A stretch of 64,000 bases of DNA from Alphaproteobacteria bacterium (GCA_018823745.1 JAHJHR010000016.1:1-64000), one strand, 5' to 3'. Positions 17,897-28,058 are shown, numbered from the stretch's first letter. Numbers and translations are program-made. Notes: generated from the letters alone by a model not told the origin.

Positions 17897-19072
17897 ATGG
17901 CCGAAGCCGACCGTACCGCCGCCCCGATCAGCCTGGAGATGATTCGCCGGCTGGTCGGTTTTCCGACCGTCAGCCGCGACAGCAATCTGGAACTGATCAG
18001 CTATGTGCAGGACTACCTGACCGGTTTCGGGATCGACTCCACCCTGGTGCATGACGAGACCGGCAAGAAAGCCAATCTCTATGCCACCATCGGGCCGAAG
18101 GACAAGGGCGGCATCTGCCTGTCCGGCCATACCGATGTCGTGCCCATCGACGGCCAGGACTGGGCGACCGATCCCTTCGAGGTGGTGGAGAAGGACGGCC
18201 GGCTCTACGGTCGCGGCACCAGCGACATGAAGAGCTTCATCGCCATCGCCCTGGCCTTCGTGCCGGAATTCCTGAAGCAGCCACTGCGCACGCCCATTCA
18301 TTTCGCCTTCTCCTATGATGAGGAGATCGGCTGCATCGGGGTGCGCCGCCTGCTGGAAATCCTGGAGAAGCAACCGGTGAAGCCGGCCGCCTGCATCGTC
18401 GGTGAGCCAACGCTGATGAAGCCGGTCGTGGCGCATAAGGGCAAGAAGAGCGCGCGCTGCCATGTGCATGGCCTGGAGTGCCATTCCTCGCTCGCCCCGA
18501 CCGGGGTGAACGCCGTGGAATACGCCGCCGAGATCGTCACCTATCTGCGCGGCATGGCGAAGCGCAAGCGCACGGAAGGCCCGTTCGATCCGGGCTTCGA
18601 CCCGCCGCACACCACGGTCCATACCGGGCTGATGCATGGCGGCACGGCGCTGAACATCGTGCCGAAGGATTGCTATTTCGATTTCGAGTTCCGGCATCTG
18701 CCGGAGGATAATCCCGATGATCTGCTGGGCGAGGTCGAGCGCTTCATCGCGGAAAAGCTGCTGCCGGAGATGCAGGCCATCGACCCGTCCACCGGCGTGC
18801 GCTTCGAGCCGATCTCGCAGATCCCCGGCCTGGACATGAAGGATGACGATCCGCTGACCCAGCTGGTCATGGCCCTGACCGGCGCCAATTCCACCGGCAA
18901 GGTCGCCTTCGGCACCGAGGCCGGGCTGTTTCAGCAGATCGGCATTCCGACCATCGTCTGCGGTCCCGGCGCCATCGACCAGGCGCATAAGCCGAATGAA
19001 TATGTAGCACTGTCGGAAATCGCCCGCGGCGAGGCCTTCATGCGCCGCCTGCTGGACCGGGTGCGGGCTTAA
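17897..19072 (+). CDS. argE: Acetylornithine deacetylase (ArgE/DapE, M20 family)
   Basis: A 391-residue zinc amidohydrolase. Family metal and catalytic positions are visible: His78 and Asp80 in LSGHTDVVP, Asp110 in YGRGTSDMK, the Glu pair near 142-143 in SYDEEIGC, and a late histidine in DQAHKPNEYV. ArgE removes acetyl from N-acetylornithine to give ornithine, which ArgF (20751-21677) could use. However, the gene stands next to a peptide-type ABC operon and its IclR regulator, away from argDF, so a role in deacylating an imported N-acyl amino acid is a real alternative. The 5' region is AT-rich and may carry its own promoter. Confidence 0.85.
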   Translation: MAEADRTAAPISLEMIRRLVGFPTVSRDSNLELISYVQDYLTGFGIDSTLVHDETGKKANLYATIGPKDKGGICLSGHTDVVPIDGQDWATDPFEVVEKDGRLYGRGTSDMKSFIAIALAFVPEFLKQPLRTPIHFAFSYDEEIGCIGVRRLLEILEKQPVKPAACIVGEPTLMKPVVAHKGKKSARCHVHGLECHSSLAPTGVNAVEYAAEIVTYLRGMAKRKRTEGPFDPGFDPPHTTVHTGLMHGGTALNIVPKDCYFDFEFRHLPEDNPDDLLGEVERFIAEKLLPEMQAIDPSTGVRFEPISQIPGLDMKDDDPLTQLVMALTGANSTGKVAFGTEAGLFQQIGIPTIVCGPGAIDQAHKPNEYVALSEIARGEAFMRRLLDRVRA

Positions 19073-19097
19073 AGGCCCGCCCCGTCCAAACCGCCGC

Positions 19098-19700
19098 CTA
19101 CATCAGGAAGCGGCGGAGATATTGCTGGATATTCGTGGTCAGGGCGGTGTCCATGTCGCGCATGGTGGCCTCGGTCAGCTCGTACCAGGCCCGCTCGCGC
19201 TCGTTGAGAGAGATGTTCTCCGGCACGGTACGGCTGCGCTGGACGCGGGCGACCGCCTCGCCGATTCGCGTCCCGCGATTGTCGACGATCTGCAGTGCCA
19301 CATCCACCGTCGCGGTATAACGCTCCGACTGCTCATTGCGCACGAACCCGCCGACCCCCGTGGTGGTGCGCAGCTTTTCCTCGACGATGCTGGCCTCGCG
19401 GATGCGTAGCACCGCACGCTGGAACTGCGAGCCGCCCGCACTCACCCGGTCGGCCGCCCAGCGTTCCGCCGTACGGCCCGGATTGACCGGGGCCAGATGC
19501 TCGACATGCGGGCGCGACAGGGTTTCCTGATACTCGTTCACCACCTCGATGCTTCCGACATCAAGCGTCAGCCTGCCCTTGTTCTGGAAGGTGATATCCG
19601 CATAGCGCGGCGCCGGATCGGGTGTTGAGCAGGCGGCGAGCACGAGCACGGCCAGGGCAATCAGCAGGGGCTTGGCGGAAATCGGAGTCACGCGACGCAT
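19098..19700 (-). CDS. Hypothetical lipoprotein
   Basis: A 200-residue protein with a lipoprotein signal: a hydrophobic stretch at about residues 11-20 and lipobox LAAC with Cys24 as the lipidated residue. The mature part is mostly beta and polar (ADITFQNKGRLTLDVGSIEVV), ending in a helical tail (MRDMDTALTTNIQQYLRRFL). I do not recognise a function. It resembles envelope lipoproteins of unknown role that are common in alphaproteobacteria. It is transcribed toward argE and convergent with it, 25 bases apart. Confidence 0.8.
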   Translation of the reverse strand: MRRVTPISAKPLLIALAVLVLAACSTPDPAPRYADITFQNKGRLTLDVGSIEVVNEYQETLSRPHVEHLAPVNPGRTAERWAADRVSAGGSQFQRAVLRIREASIVEEKLRTTTGVGGFVRNEQSERYTATVDVALQIVDNRGTRIGEAVARVQRSRTVPENISLNERERAWYELTEATMRDMDTALTTNIQQYLRRFLM

Positions 19701-19761
19701 TCTTGTGTTCCCTCAGGATCAGGCGATGGACTTAAAACCATGCGATGCGTCTGTCCGGCTT

Positions 19762-20763
19762 TCAAGATGCGCTGTCGGTTTCCGGCCGGTGCAGGGCATC
19801 AAGATCGGCATCGTCATAACGATAGGTGCGGTTGCAGAACTGACAGGTAACGGCCACGCAGCCATCCGGTTCCTTCATGTCGTCCAGTTCGATGCGCGGC
19901 TGCGCCTGCAGCACGGCATCAACCCGCTCGCGCGAGCAGCGGCAGCGATCGATCAGGTCGCGCGCCTCGAAAACGCGGACGCCATCCTCGTGATACAGGC
20001 GGAACAACAGGGCCTCGGCCGGCAGCGCCGGATCCAGCACCTCGGCATCCTTTGCGCTGCTGGTCAGAATGACGGCGCGGCGCCAGCCATCCTCGGCTTC
20101 TTCCTCGGTCAGATCGACCACCGCGTTGAAGCCACCCTCGCCCGGCATGCGCTGCAGCATGACGCCGCCGGCGCGCCAGCCCTCGCCACCACCGGGCAGG
20201 GCCACCCGCTCGCAGGCGGTTTTCAGGCAGGTATCAATCTGCTCCGAATCGCGGAAATAGGTATGGACGCAATCGGCCAAAGTCGCGCCGGTCAGCTCGA
20301 CAATGCCCTGATAGCGGTCCGTGGCCCCCGCCTGGTCGACGGTGAAGGCCAGATGCCCCGCCCCGAGCAGCCGGGGGACCGAGCGTTCCACTCCACCGAT
20401 CTCGTCAGCCGCCTTCACGGCAGCGGCAAAGCGCGCCTTGTCGAATTGCGCATAGGCGCGCATATGCCCGGCCGAGGTGACATCGGCGACCAGCAGCCCG
20501 ACCGGCCCGTCGCTCTGGATTTGCAGCGTGAACACGCCTTCGTATTTCAGCGCCCCGGCCAGCAGGGCCGTCAGCGCCAGCGCCTCGCCCAGCATGCGGG
20601 CGATGGGGACGGGATAATCGTGGCGATTGAGAATCGCATCGACCTCCGCGCCCAGCCGCACCAGGCGGCCGCGCAGGCCCAGCGCCTCGATCTGAAACGG
20701 CAGGATCAGATTATCGGCGACGAACTCGGATTCGGGACGGCGGATCGATTTCAGCTCAGGCAC
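19762..20763 (-). CDS. hslO: Redox-regulated molecular chaperone Hsp33
   Basis: About 333 residues. Hsp33 is a holdase switched on by oxidation. The zinc/redox cysteines are present near the C-terminus: Cys274-X-Cys276 and Cys307-X2-Cys310, with an extra Cys302. The core contains [12 protein letters not shown] and [10 protein letters not shown]. The chosen GTG at 20763 overlaps the end of argF by 13 bases and has AAGGG upstream. The frame stays open to 20880 but that region is argF. The order argD-argF-hslO is a recurring alphaproteobacterial arrangement. Confidence 0.9.
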   Translation of the reverse strand: MPELKSIRRPESEFVADNLILPFQIEALGLRGRLVRLGAEVDAILNRHDYPVPIARMLGEALALTALLAGALKYEGVFTLQIQSDGPVGLLVADVTSAGHMRAYAQFDKARFAAAVKAADEIGGVERSVPRLLGAGHLAFTVDQAGATDRYQGIVELTGATLADCVHTYFRDSEQIDTCLKTACERVALPGGGEGWRAGGVMLQRMPGEGGFNAVVDLTEEEAEDGWRRAVILTSSAKDAEVLDPALPAEALLFRLYHEDGVRVFEARDLIDRCRCSRERVDAVLQAQPRIELDDMKEPDGCVAVTCQFCNRTYRYDDADLDALHRPETDSAS

Positions 20764-21677
20764 CAGACCAACACGCCCTTCTGGCTGTGGAGACGATTCT
20801 CGGCCTCGTCCCAGACGACGGATTGCGGGCCGTCGATGACGGCGGCCGACACTTCCTCGCCGCGATGGGCCGGCAGGCAATGCATGAAGATCGCATCCGG
20901 CTTGGCATGGCGCATCAGCCGCTCATTCACCTGGAAGGGCTGCAGCATGTTGTGCCGGCTGCCGGTATCGCCGTCGCCCATCGACACCCAGGTGTCGGTG
21001 ACGACGCAATCCGCGCCAGCCACGGCCGCCTCGGCATCATGGGTGATGACGATCCTGGCCCCCTGACCGCGCGCCCAGGCCACCAGCCCCTCATCCGGGG
21101 TCAGCGTCTCGGGGCAGGCGATGCGCAGCTCGAAATCGAAGCGCGCGGCGGCATGAATCCAGGAGGCGGCGACATTATTGCCATCACCGCTCCACGCCAC
21201 GACCTTGCCCTTGATCGGCCCGCGATGCTCCTCGAAGGTCAGCACATCGGCCATGATCTGGCAGGGATGGCTGCGGTCGGTCAGCCCGTTGATCACCGGC
21301 ACGGTGGCGTTGTCCGCCAGCTCCTGCAGGATCGCCGGGCTGAAGGTGCGGATCATGATCGCATCGACATAGCGCGACAGCACGCGCGCCGTATCGGCCA
21401 TGGTCTCGCCGCGCGAGGACTGGATGTCGGCGGTGTTCAGCAGCACGGTCTCGCCGCCCAGCTGCTTCATGCCGACCTCGAAGGACACGCGGGTGCGGGT
21501 CGACGGCTTCTCGAAGATCATCGCCAACGTCTTTCCGGCAAGCGGCTTCTCGCCCGCTTCGCCGGCCTTCAGCGCATCCTTCATCGTCCGGCCGCTGTCC
21601 AGGATATGGCGCAGCGTGTCGGTGTCGAGAAGGTCCAGATCCAGGAAATGCTTCGGCTGTTTCACTAGCTTGTTCAT
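20751..21677 (-). CDS. argF: Ornithine carbamoyltransferase
   Basis: A 308-residue cytosolic enzyme that joins ornithine and carbamoyl phosphate to give citrulline. The carbamoyl-phosphate site [12 protein letters not shown] and the ornithine/catalytic loop [12 protein letters not shown] are intact. Length is normal for the family. It starts 9 bases after argD on the same strand, preceded by GGGGG, and overlaps hslO downstream. It is clearly in one operon with argD. Confidence 0.96.
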   Translation of the reverse strand: MNKLVKQPKHFLDLDLLDTDTLRHILDSGRTMKDALKAGEAGEKPLAGKTLAMIFEKPSTRTRVSFEVGMKQLGGETVLLNTADIQSSRGETMADTARVLSRYVDAIMIRTFSPAILQELADNATVPVINGLTDRSHPCQIMADVLTFEEHRGPIKGKVVAWSGDGNNVAASWIHAAARFDFELRIACPETLTPDEGLVAWARGQGARIVITHDAEAAVAGADCVVTDTWVSMGDGDTGSRHNMLQPFQVNERLMRHAKPDAIFMHCLPAHRGEEVSAAVIDGPQSVVWDEAENRLHSQKGVLVWCLS

Positions 21678-21686
21678 CGCTCCCCC

Positions 21687-22859
21687 TTAGCTCACCAGCT
21701 TCTGGGCGGCGTTTTCCATCATCGTGACAGCCTCGTCGACTTCCACTGTGCCGATGGTCAACGGCGGCAGCAGACGCACGACATTCTCCGAAGCGCCCAC
21801 GGTCAGCAGGCCCTCAGCGCGCAGGGCAGTCTGCACGTCGCCATTCGGCACCACGCATTTCAGCCCCAGCATGAGGCCGGCACCGCGCACCGTCTCGAAC
21901 ACGCCGCGATGGCGCGCCACCAGCGCTTCCAGCTTGGTCCACAGCTCGCGGCCGGTCTTGTCGACCTGGGCCAGGAAGGCCGGGTCGTTCACGACATCCA
22001 TCACCGCATTGCCGACCGCCATCGCCAGCTGGTTGCCGCCGAAGGTGGAGCCATGCGTGCCGGCGGTCATGCCGGCGGCCGCCTTTTCGCTGGCAAGGCA
22101 GGCGCCCATCGGGAAGCCGCCGCCGATGCCCTTGGCCACGCCCATGATATCGGGCGCCACACCGGCCCATTCATGGGCGAACAGCTTGCCGGTCCGGCCA
22201 ACGCCGCACTGGACCTCGTCGAACACCAGCAGCAGGTCGTATTCATCGGCCACGGCGCGCAGCTGGCGCAGATAGTCCAGCGAGGCCGGGCGCACACCCC
22301 CTTCGCCCTGCACCGGCTCGACGATGATCGCGCCGGTTTGCGGCGTGATCGCGTTGCGCAGCTCGTTCATATTGCCGAAAGGCACATGGTCGAAGCCGCC
22401 CGCGACCGGGCCGAAGCCATCAAGATATTTCTTGTTACCGGCCGCCGCCAGCGTGGTCAGCGTGCGGCCGTGGAACGCACCCTCGACAGCGATGATGCGC
22501 GCCTTTTCCGGATTGCCCTTCGATGAGTGGTATTTGCGCGCAATCTTGATCGCGCATTCCATTGCCTCGGCACCGGAATTGCCGAAAAACACCGTATCCG
22601 CAAAAGTCGAATCGACTAGGCGCTGGGCAAGCTTCTCCTGCTCCGGCACGCGGTACAGATTGGAAGTGTGCCACAGCTTCGCCGCCTGCTCCTGCAGCGC
22701 CTTCACCAGATGCGGGTGGCAATGGCCCAGCGCGTTGACCGCAATGCCGGCGGCAAAGTCGAGATATCGTCGGCCATCCGTCGCGTAGAGATACGCCCCC
22801 TTGCCATGGCTGAAGCTGAGGTCAAGCCGATTATAGGTGGGCATGACAGCAGGAAGCAT
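21687..22859 (-). CDS. argD: Acetylornithine aminotransferase
   Basis: A 390-residue class III PLP aminotransferase that converts N-acetylglutamate semialdehyde to N-acetylornithine, often also acting in lysine synthesis. Visible motifs are [15 protein letters not shown] (cofactor binding), [11 protein letters not shown] and the lysine-bearing [14 protein letters not shown] at 22859 follows GGAAGGGA with good spacing; an ATG six codons earlier is less likely. First gene of argD-argF-hslO, with a clear promoter upstream. Confidence 0.95.
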   Translation of the reverse strand: MLPAVMPTYNRLDLSFSHGKGAYLYATDGRRYLDFAAGIAVNALGHCHPHLVKALQEQAAKLWHTSNLYRVPEQEKLAQRLVDSTFADTVFFGNSGAEAMECAIKIARKYHSSKGNPEKARIIAVEGAFHGRTLTTLAAAGNKKYLDGFGPVAGGFDHVPFGNMNELRNAITPQTGAIIVEPVQGEGGVRPASLDYLRQLRAVADEYDLLLVFDEVQCGVGRTGKLFAHEWAGVAPDIMGVAKGIGGGFPMGACLASEKAAAGMTAGTHGSTFGGNQLAMAVGNAVMDVVNDPAFLAQVDKTGRELWTKLEALVARHRGVFETVRGAGLMLGLKCVVPNGDVQTALRAEGLLTVGASENVVRLLPPLTIGTVEVDEAVTMMENAAQKLVS

Positions 22860-22921
22860 CGGAGTATCCCTTCCCATTGGAAAAAGGGTTGCAACGCGAC
22901 GGAATTTCGCGAAAGGGCGCG

Positions 22922-22950
22922 AGTATCGGGGCGCGCCGAGGCTATGTCAA
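22922..22950 (-). promoter_or_regulatory. Sigma-70-like promoter for argD
   Basis: On the minus strand TTGACA (22950-22945) and GATACT (22927-22922) are separated by 17 bases, about 60 bases upstream of the argD start. Confidence 0.6.
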
Positions 22951-22980
22951 TTGAAGTTGCGTTACTTTATTAGCGAACAC

Positions 22981-23805
22981 TCACGCCTTCAACTTGTAGC
23001 CGCTCTTCAGCATACGGTGGCAGATGAAGAACAGCACCAGATTGCAGCCGGTCATGACCGCGACACCCAGCAAGGGCGAGGCGTCGGCATGGTCGATGAA
23101 GCCATAGCGGAAGCCATCGATCATGAAGAAGAACGGGTTGATATGCGCCAACTCGTACCAGATGCCCGGCAGCCGCTCCGTGGAGTAGAACGTACCGGAC
23201 AGAAAGGTCAGCGGCATGATGATGAAATTGGTCACCGCCGCGATGTGATCGAATTTCTCGGCCCAGATGCCGCCGATCATGCCCAGCAGGGAGAGCAGCA
23301 GCGACGCCGCCAGCGCGTGGAACAGCACATATTCCGGGTTGGGCAGGCGCAGCGGCACGAAGAGCCACATCGCCAGCAGCGCGAAGATTCCGACCATCAG
23401 CCCGCGCGTCACCCCGCCCAGCGCAATACCGATGGTCAACTCGCCCGGCCCCAGTGGCGGCATCAGGATATCAACGATATTGCCCTGCACCTTGGCGACC
23501 ACCAGCGAGGAGCTGGTATTGGCAAAGGCGTTCTGGGCGATCGCCATCATCACCAGGCCGGGGGCCAGGAATTCCGGGAAGCTGACGCCGGAGATCGCCA
23601 TGTCGCCCCGGCCCAGCGCCAGGGTGAACACCAGCAGGAACAGCAGCGTGGTCACCATCGGCGAGGCGACTGTCTGCACGAACACCTTCAGGAAGCGCCG
23701 CACCTCGCGCAGGTACAACGTCCACAACCCGATCCAGTTGACCCGGCCGATCGGGCGCGGCGCCAGCCGGCGGGCAAGGTCTGTCTGCGGCGTAAACTCG
23801 GTCAT
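22981..23805 (-). CDS. ABC-2 type transporter permease
   Basis: A 274-residue membrane protein of the ABC-2 family (six predicted helices, resembling YadH/NodJ). Recognisable segments are SPMVTTLLFLLVF, the FLAPGLVMMAI stretch and LTFLSGTFYSTERLPG near the C-terminus. Such permeases export drugs, lipids or polysaccharide with a separate ATPase. No ATPase gene is adjacent in this window, so its partner must be encoded elsewhere. The start at 23805 (MTEFTPQTD) is chosen over an upstream frame that covers the recX promoter region. Confidence 0.88.
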   Translation of the reverse strand: MTEFTPQTDLARRLAPRPIGRVNWIGLWTLYLREVRRFLKVFVQTVASPMVTTLLFLLVFTLALGRGDMAISGVSFPEFLAPGLVMMAIAQNAFANTSSSLVVAKVQGNIVDILMPPLGPGELTIGIALGGVTRGLMVGIFALLAMWLFVPLRLPNPEYVLFHALAASLLLSLLGMIGGIWAEKFDHIAAVTNFIIMPLTFLSGTFYSTERLPGIWYELAHINPFFFMIDGFRYGFIDHADASPLLGVAVMTGCNLVLFFICHRMLKSGYKLKA

Positions 23806-23902
23806 TCTGGTTCCTGATAACTCCGGTAGCGGGACAGACTCATAGGCCGCGCGGCCCGCTTCGGCAACCCGCGGCTGGTACTGCCGGCCCGGCAGTGGCA
23901 GC

Positions 23903-24502
23903 ATGGCGGCCATGAGAGAGCCCGACGAAAAACCGCAGAAACCGGCCCGCAAGATTCCGCGCCGGCCCAGCCCGGCCTATCTGGAACGCGCCGCGCTGCA
24001 TTATCTGGAACGCTTCGCCACCTCGGCGGAAAACCTGCGCCGGGTGCTGCTGCGCAAGATCGACCGGGCGATCCGCCACCACGCGGATGTCGAGCGCGAC
24101 ACCGCCGCCGGCTGGGTCGATGCGCTGATCCTGCGCTATCAAAGCGCCGGGCTGCTGAACGACCAGGCCTATGCCGAGGCCCGTGCCACCAGCCTGCACC
24201 GGCGCGGGGCGTCGCCGCGCAAAATCCGCATGACCCTGATGATGAAGGGCGTGGCGGGGGAACGGATCGACGCCGCCATGGAGGATCTCGCCGAGCGGGT
24301 GGAAGGCGACCCGGAACTGACCGCCGCCATCGCGCTGGCCCGCCGCCGCCGCCTCGGCCCCTACCGTCCAGCAGAGGGCCGCGCCGATAACCATGACCGC
24401 GACCTCGCCACTTTGGCGCGCAACGGTTTTTCCTATGACATCGCCCGGCGCGTCATCGAGGCCGAGGATATCGCCACGCTGGAAGCAGAGGCGCTGGAAT
24501 AG
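23903..24502 (+). CDS. recX: Regulatory protein RecX
   Basis: A 199-residue RecX-family protein that modulates RecA filaments. Three-helix RecX repeats are visible, for example ALHYLERFATSAENLRRVL, then WVDALILRYQSAGLLNDQAYA and LMMKGVAGERIDAAM. The basic N-terminal tail (KPARKIPRRP) is common in alphaproteobacterial members. A second in-frame ATG lies three codons in. The gene stands alone, between a divergent ABC permease and a convergent Lon-family gene, 4 bases from the latter. Confidence 0.85.
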   Translation: MAAMREPDEKPQKPARKIPRRPSPAYLERAALHYLERFATSAENLRRVLLRKIDRAIRHHADVERDTAAGWVDALILRYQSAGLLNDQAYAEARATSLHRRGASPRKIRMTLMMKGVAGERIDAAMEDLAERVEGDPELTAAIALARRRRLGPYRPAEGRADNHDRDLATLARNGFSYDIARRVIEAEDIATLEAEALE

Positions 24503-24506
24503 GCGC

Positions 24507-26885
24507 TCAATCCCCGGCCTGTTCCTCGCGCTGGCGCAGCAGCCGGTCGAATTCCTCCAGCTTGGCCGCCGCCAGGGCATAGACCTTCTTGGCCGGCGTA
24601 TCGAGGAAGACCGGCAGCGCTTCATCGATATGGGCGATGCTCCAGACATGGAACTGCCCTGCCGCAATCGCCTCCTCGACCTCGCGGGACAGGACCAGAT
24701 TGGGCTCGTTGGCGGCCGGCACCACGACGCCCTGGGTGCCGCTCAGCTTTCCGTTCTCCAGGCAGGTGCGGAAGAACCCTTCAATCTTGTGATGCCCGCC
24801 GCCGATGGCCTGGGCATGGCCGTGCTGGTTCACCGACCCGGTGATGGCGCGATCCTGGCGTACCGGCAGGCCGGACAGGTCGGACAGGATCGCCACCAGC
24901 TCGGCCAGCGATGCGCTGTCGCCCTCGACCCCGCCATAGCTCTGCTCGAAGGTGATGGAGCAACTAAAGGACAAGGGATGCTTCTGTGCGAAGAGTCCGG
25001 CCAGGAAGCCCTGCAGCACCATCACACCCTTCTGCTGGATCGGCCCGCCCATCGCGACATCGCGCTCGATATTCGTCACCCCCTTGCGGCCGACCGAGGC
25101 CCGCGCCGTCACCCGCGCCGGCGCCCCGAAGGCATGATCGCCCAGATCGCGTACCACCAGCGCGTTGATCTGGCCGGTGCGCGTGCCTTCGGTGTCGATC
25201 AGCAGCGCACCGCGGGCGATCGATTCCTGCATCCGGTCCTCGACACGGGCATTGCGCCGCTGCCGGTTGGCGATGGCGGCCTCGACCTCCGCCGCTCCCA
25301 GCACCCGGTCCTTGCCTTTGGTCTTGGCTTTGGGGCGCGGCATATGCGCCGCCTCGGTGACGATGTCGTCTATCAGCTCGAACCGCGCGGTCAGCTTGTC
25401 GCGATTGGCGGCCAGCCGGGAGGCCTCGCCGAGCAACCGGGATATCCCGGACTCATCGAAGGAGATGCCGCCCGTCGCTGCCGCCATTTCCCGGATCAGC
25501 CCGCTGTAGCAGGCGATGTTCTCCGCACTTGCCGGCATATCCGCGTCGATATCGGCCTTCACCTTGAAATAGGCCTGGAAGGCCGGATCGGCGGTGAAGA
25601 AGGTGTAGTACCAGTTCGGCGCACCGACGATCACCACCTTCAGATCGAGCGGGATCGGGCGCGGATGCGGCGCACCGGAAATCGGCACGGAGCCGGCCCG
25701 GTAGCGCTCCTCGATCTGGATGCAGCGATCCCGCAGCGCGCCCTTCAGGAAGGTCCAGGCACTGGCATCGGCGGCCAGCGCCTCGGCCCGCAGCACCAGC
25801 ACGCCGCCGCCATTGGCGCGGTGCAGGGAGCCCGGGCGGACCAGCGTGAAATCGGTCTCCATCGTGCCCGCCGCCTGGCGATATTCGATCCTGCCGAACA
25901 GATTCTCGTAAGTCGGGTTCGGCTCCAGCACCACATCGGGATGGCCGGCCTCGGCATGGTCGACGAACAGATTCACCGCATAGCGCCGCTCGGCAGACAT
26001 CAGCGCGGGGCGGCGCTCGCCTTCCTTCGGGGGGTGGAACGCCGCCAGGTTGTCCAGCATGTCCTGGCGCATCTCGATCAGCCAGCGGCGCAGCCCGTCG
26101 ACCATGCCGAATTCCGTCGTGAGTGCGTCAACCGGCCCGGCAATCGCGTCATCGGCGATGCTCCGGTTCAGATTCGCCACCCATTCGGCCATTTCGTGCT
26201 GGCGCTCGCTGGCCCAGCGGTTGATGTCGCCCAGTTCCTCCAGCAGCTTCTGGGCAGCCGCCTGTTTTTCAACTGGCGGCGAGACAGGCGCCTGTTCCGT
26301 ATCGGCCTTGCCCGGCTGGGGCTCACCCAGATCCTTCGCCGTCTCTTCCGGTGGCGGGGCCGTGACGATGATGCCTTTCTCGGTCTGGACGATATCCAGC
26401 CCGCCGGCCCGCGCCTTTTCGCGCAATGCCACCAGACGCTCGTTCACCTCGCCCTGGATACGCTCGCTGACCTGGCGGATCTGTCCCTGGTAGTCATCAC
26501 CGGTAAAGGCGGTCTTCAGCGCTTCGGCGACCTGCTTCACCAGCGCTGCCATGGCGGCACGGAACGCGCGTCCCTGGCCGGGCGGCAGGCGGAACGGCAA
26601 AGGTTCGTGAGGCTGGCGGAAATTATTCAGGATCACCCAGTCCGGCGGGGCGGGGCGATCCTCCATCGCATCCTCGAGATAACGCAGGGTCGCCGTCATC
26701 CGACCGCTGCGATCCTCGCCCAGTACGAAGACGTTGAAGCCCATGTCATCAATGCCCAGCGCAAACTCCAGCGCTTCGCGGGCGCGCTTATGGCTGGTGA
26801 AGTCGAAGGCGTTGGCCTGCTGGTCGTCGGTAGGCGCGAATCGGGGCAGGCCGACACTGCCGGCAGGCAATTCCTTGGCGGACAA
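24507..26885 (-). CDS. Lon-family protease with AAA_32-type domain (YcbZ/LonB-like)
   Basis: A 792-residue protein. The C-terminal Lon protease domain has the Ser-Lys dyad, Ser657 in YGGVEGDSAS and Lys700 in IGGGHHKIEG, spaced 43 residues as in Lon. The N-terminal part matches the atypical AAA_32 ATPase of YcbZ-like proteins. Its P-loop position reads GEDRSGRMT (56-64), with Arg62 in place of the usual lysine and Met63 in place of Ser/Thr, so ATP hydrolysis may be weak or lost. A charged, proline-rich insertion follows (about residues 175-215). Likely a cytosolic quality-control protease; substrates unknown. Confidence 0.87.
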   Translation of the reverse strand: MSAKELPAGSVGLPRFAPTDDQQANAFDFTSHKRAREALEFALGIDDMGFNVFVLGEDRSGRMTATLRYLEDAMEDRPAPPDWVILNNFRQPHEPLPFRLPPGQGRAFRAAMAALVKQVAEALKTAFTGDDYQGQIRQVSERIQGEVNERLVALREKARAGGLDIVQTEKGIIVTAPPPEETAKDLGEPQPGKADTEQAPVSPPVEKQAAAQKLLEELGDINRWASERQHEMAEWVANLNRSIADDAIAGPVDALTTEFGMVDGLRRWLIEMRQDMLDNLAAFHPPKEGERRPALMSAERRYAVNLFVDHAEAGHPDVVLEPNPTYENLFGRIEYRQAAGTMETDFTLVRPGSLHRANGGGVLVLRAEALAADASAWTFLKGALRDRCIQIEERYRAGSVPISGAPHPRPIPLDLKVVIVGAPNWYYTFFTADPAFQAYFKVKADIDADMPASAENIACYSGLIREMAAATGGISFDESGISRLLGEASRLAANRDKLTARFELIDDIVTEAAHMPRPKAKTKGKDRVLGAAEVEAAIANRQRRNARVEDRMQESIARGALLIDTEGTRTGQINALVVRDLGDHAFGAPARVTARASVGRKGVTNIERDVAMGGPIQQKGVMVLQGFLAGLFAQKHPLSFSCSITFEQSYGGVEGDSASLAELVAILSDLSGLPVRQDRAITGSVNQHGHAQAIGGGHHKIEGFFRTCLENGKLSGTQGVVVPAANEPNLVLSREVEEAIAAGQFHVWSIAHIDEALPVFLDTPAKKVYALAAAKLEEFDRLLRQREEQAGD

Positions 26886-26915
26886 GATGGGTCTCCCTGT
26901 TCTCTGATCTTCAGA

Positions 26916-27947
26916 CTAGCCGGTCAGACGCTGCGCGGCACGCACCAGATCGACCAGATCCAGCAATCGGGCGACATAGAGATCGCGCAGTTCATAGGCG
27001 CGGTGGTCATCCCCGCGCAGGCTGGTTTCCAGATGATCGATGAAGCGGACAAGGCGGCGCTGATGCAGGCCCAGCCGGCGCTGCACCGGGTCCATCACCA
27101 GCCCGGCAAAGGCGGCCACGACCGCCCCGATGCCGATCAGCCCGCCGGTCACCCCGGCCAGCAGCAGCGGCGATGCCGCCGCCGGAAACAGCCCATACCA
27201 CAAGCCCCCTATCGCAGCACCCGCGGGAAAGCCGGCAATCGCCGCCTTATGCGCCAGCGCCGAGGCCAAAGCCGGCCCCAGCGACAGCATGCCGGGGGTG
27301 AAGCTCTGCACGCTGGCCGCGCCGAATCCGGCGGCCAGCAGTGCTGTCGTGATATCGGCGGCAGCCGCCCGGCTGCCGGTATAGGTCGCCATCGCCGCTT
27401 CCAGCTTCTGCCGGAAGGCGGGGTCTTCCGCCCGGCCCGCCACTTCCATCAGCGGCAGGCGGAAGGCGGCAATCACCCGGGGATCAGACAGCAGGGCCTC
27501 GGCCAGCGCGTCCTTCTCGCTCTGCCGGTCGGACTGGCTGTAGGGCAGTTCCAGCAGATCGGTATAGAGCAGCCAGGAGACTTCCCGCGCGACATCGGTT
27601 TCCAGGAAAACCCGGCGGCTGTTCAGCCATTTGGCCGTGTCATGACGGCCGAGACGGCTGGCGCCACCGGCGGCCAGCTTCAGCCCGACAGCCGGCAGGC
27701 CCAGCGCCAGATTGGCCGGCGCGCGCAGCACGTCCCAGCCTAGCGCGCGGCGGTGCAGCCGCCAGGCCCCGGCAAAGCCGAAATTGCGGTCGACGAAATC
27801 CGGCACCCGCTCCCGGCGTTGCGCGCAATAGCGGGCAATCGCCGCATCGACGATGGCATGCGCACCGTCGCGGTCAAAGGCCAGCGGCAGATTGGCCGGC
27901 ATCAGCGTATCCGGCGGAAACAGGGGGGCGTCAGGTTGGTTGCTCAT
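26916..27947 (-). CDS. Uncharacterised protein with glycine/alanine-rich membrane-like segments (possibly DUF6635)
   Basis: 343 residues. An N-terminal soluble region has a conserved-looking block (YCAQRRERVPDFVDRNF, LHRRALGWDVLRAPANL). The centre is hydrophobic and Gly/Ala-rich (about residues 200-280), with two or three helices that could insert in or lie on the membrane. A basic tail follows (RRLGLHQRRLVRFIDHL). The overall look recalls EcsC-like or DUF6635 proteins, but I cannot assign a function. It begins upstream of the Lon-family gene on the same strand (30-base gap), so the two may be co-transcribed. Confidence 0.72.
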   Translation of the reverse strand: MSNQPDAPLFPPDTLMPANLPLAFDRDGAHAIVDAAIARYCAQRRERVPDFVDRNFGFAGAWRLHRRALGWDVLRAPANLALGLPAVGLKLAAGGASRLGRHDTAKWLNSRRVFLETDVAREVSWLLYTDLLELPYSQSDRQSEKDALAEALLSDPRVIAAFRLPLMEVAGRAEDPAFRQKLEAAMATYTGSRAAAADITTALLAAGFGAASVQSFTPGMLSLGPALASALAHKAAIAGFPAGAAIGGLWYGLFPAAASPLLLAGVTGGLIGIGAVVAAFAGLVMDPVQRRLGLHQRRLVRFIDHLETSLRGDDHRAYELRDLYVARLLDLVDLVRAAQRLTG

Positions 27948-28058
27948 ATCCGATCATAGATGGGGTCGACCCAGCCATTCGCCAGACGCTTCCAGCACAA
28001 GGTTGCACAATACCGCATTGTCGGGATTATGATTTCCCTGGTGCAACAGGAGCCAGAC

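Noticed and set aside
24393-27743. A 1116-codon open frame on the plus strand
   Set aside because: It lies opposite the Lon-family and 343-residue genes. Its translation is rich in His, Gln and Arg with no domain, which is typical of the antisense of high-GC genes.
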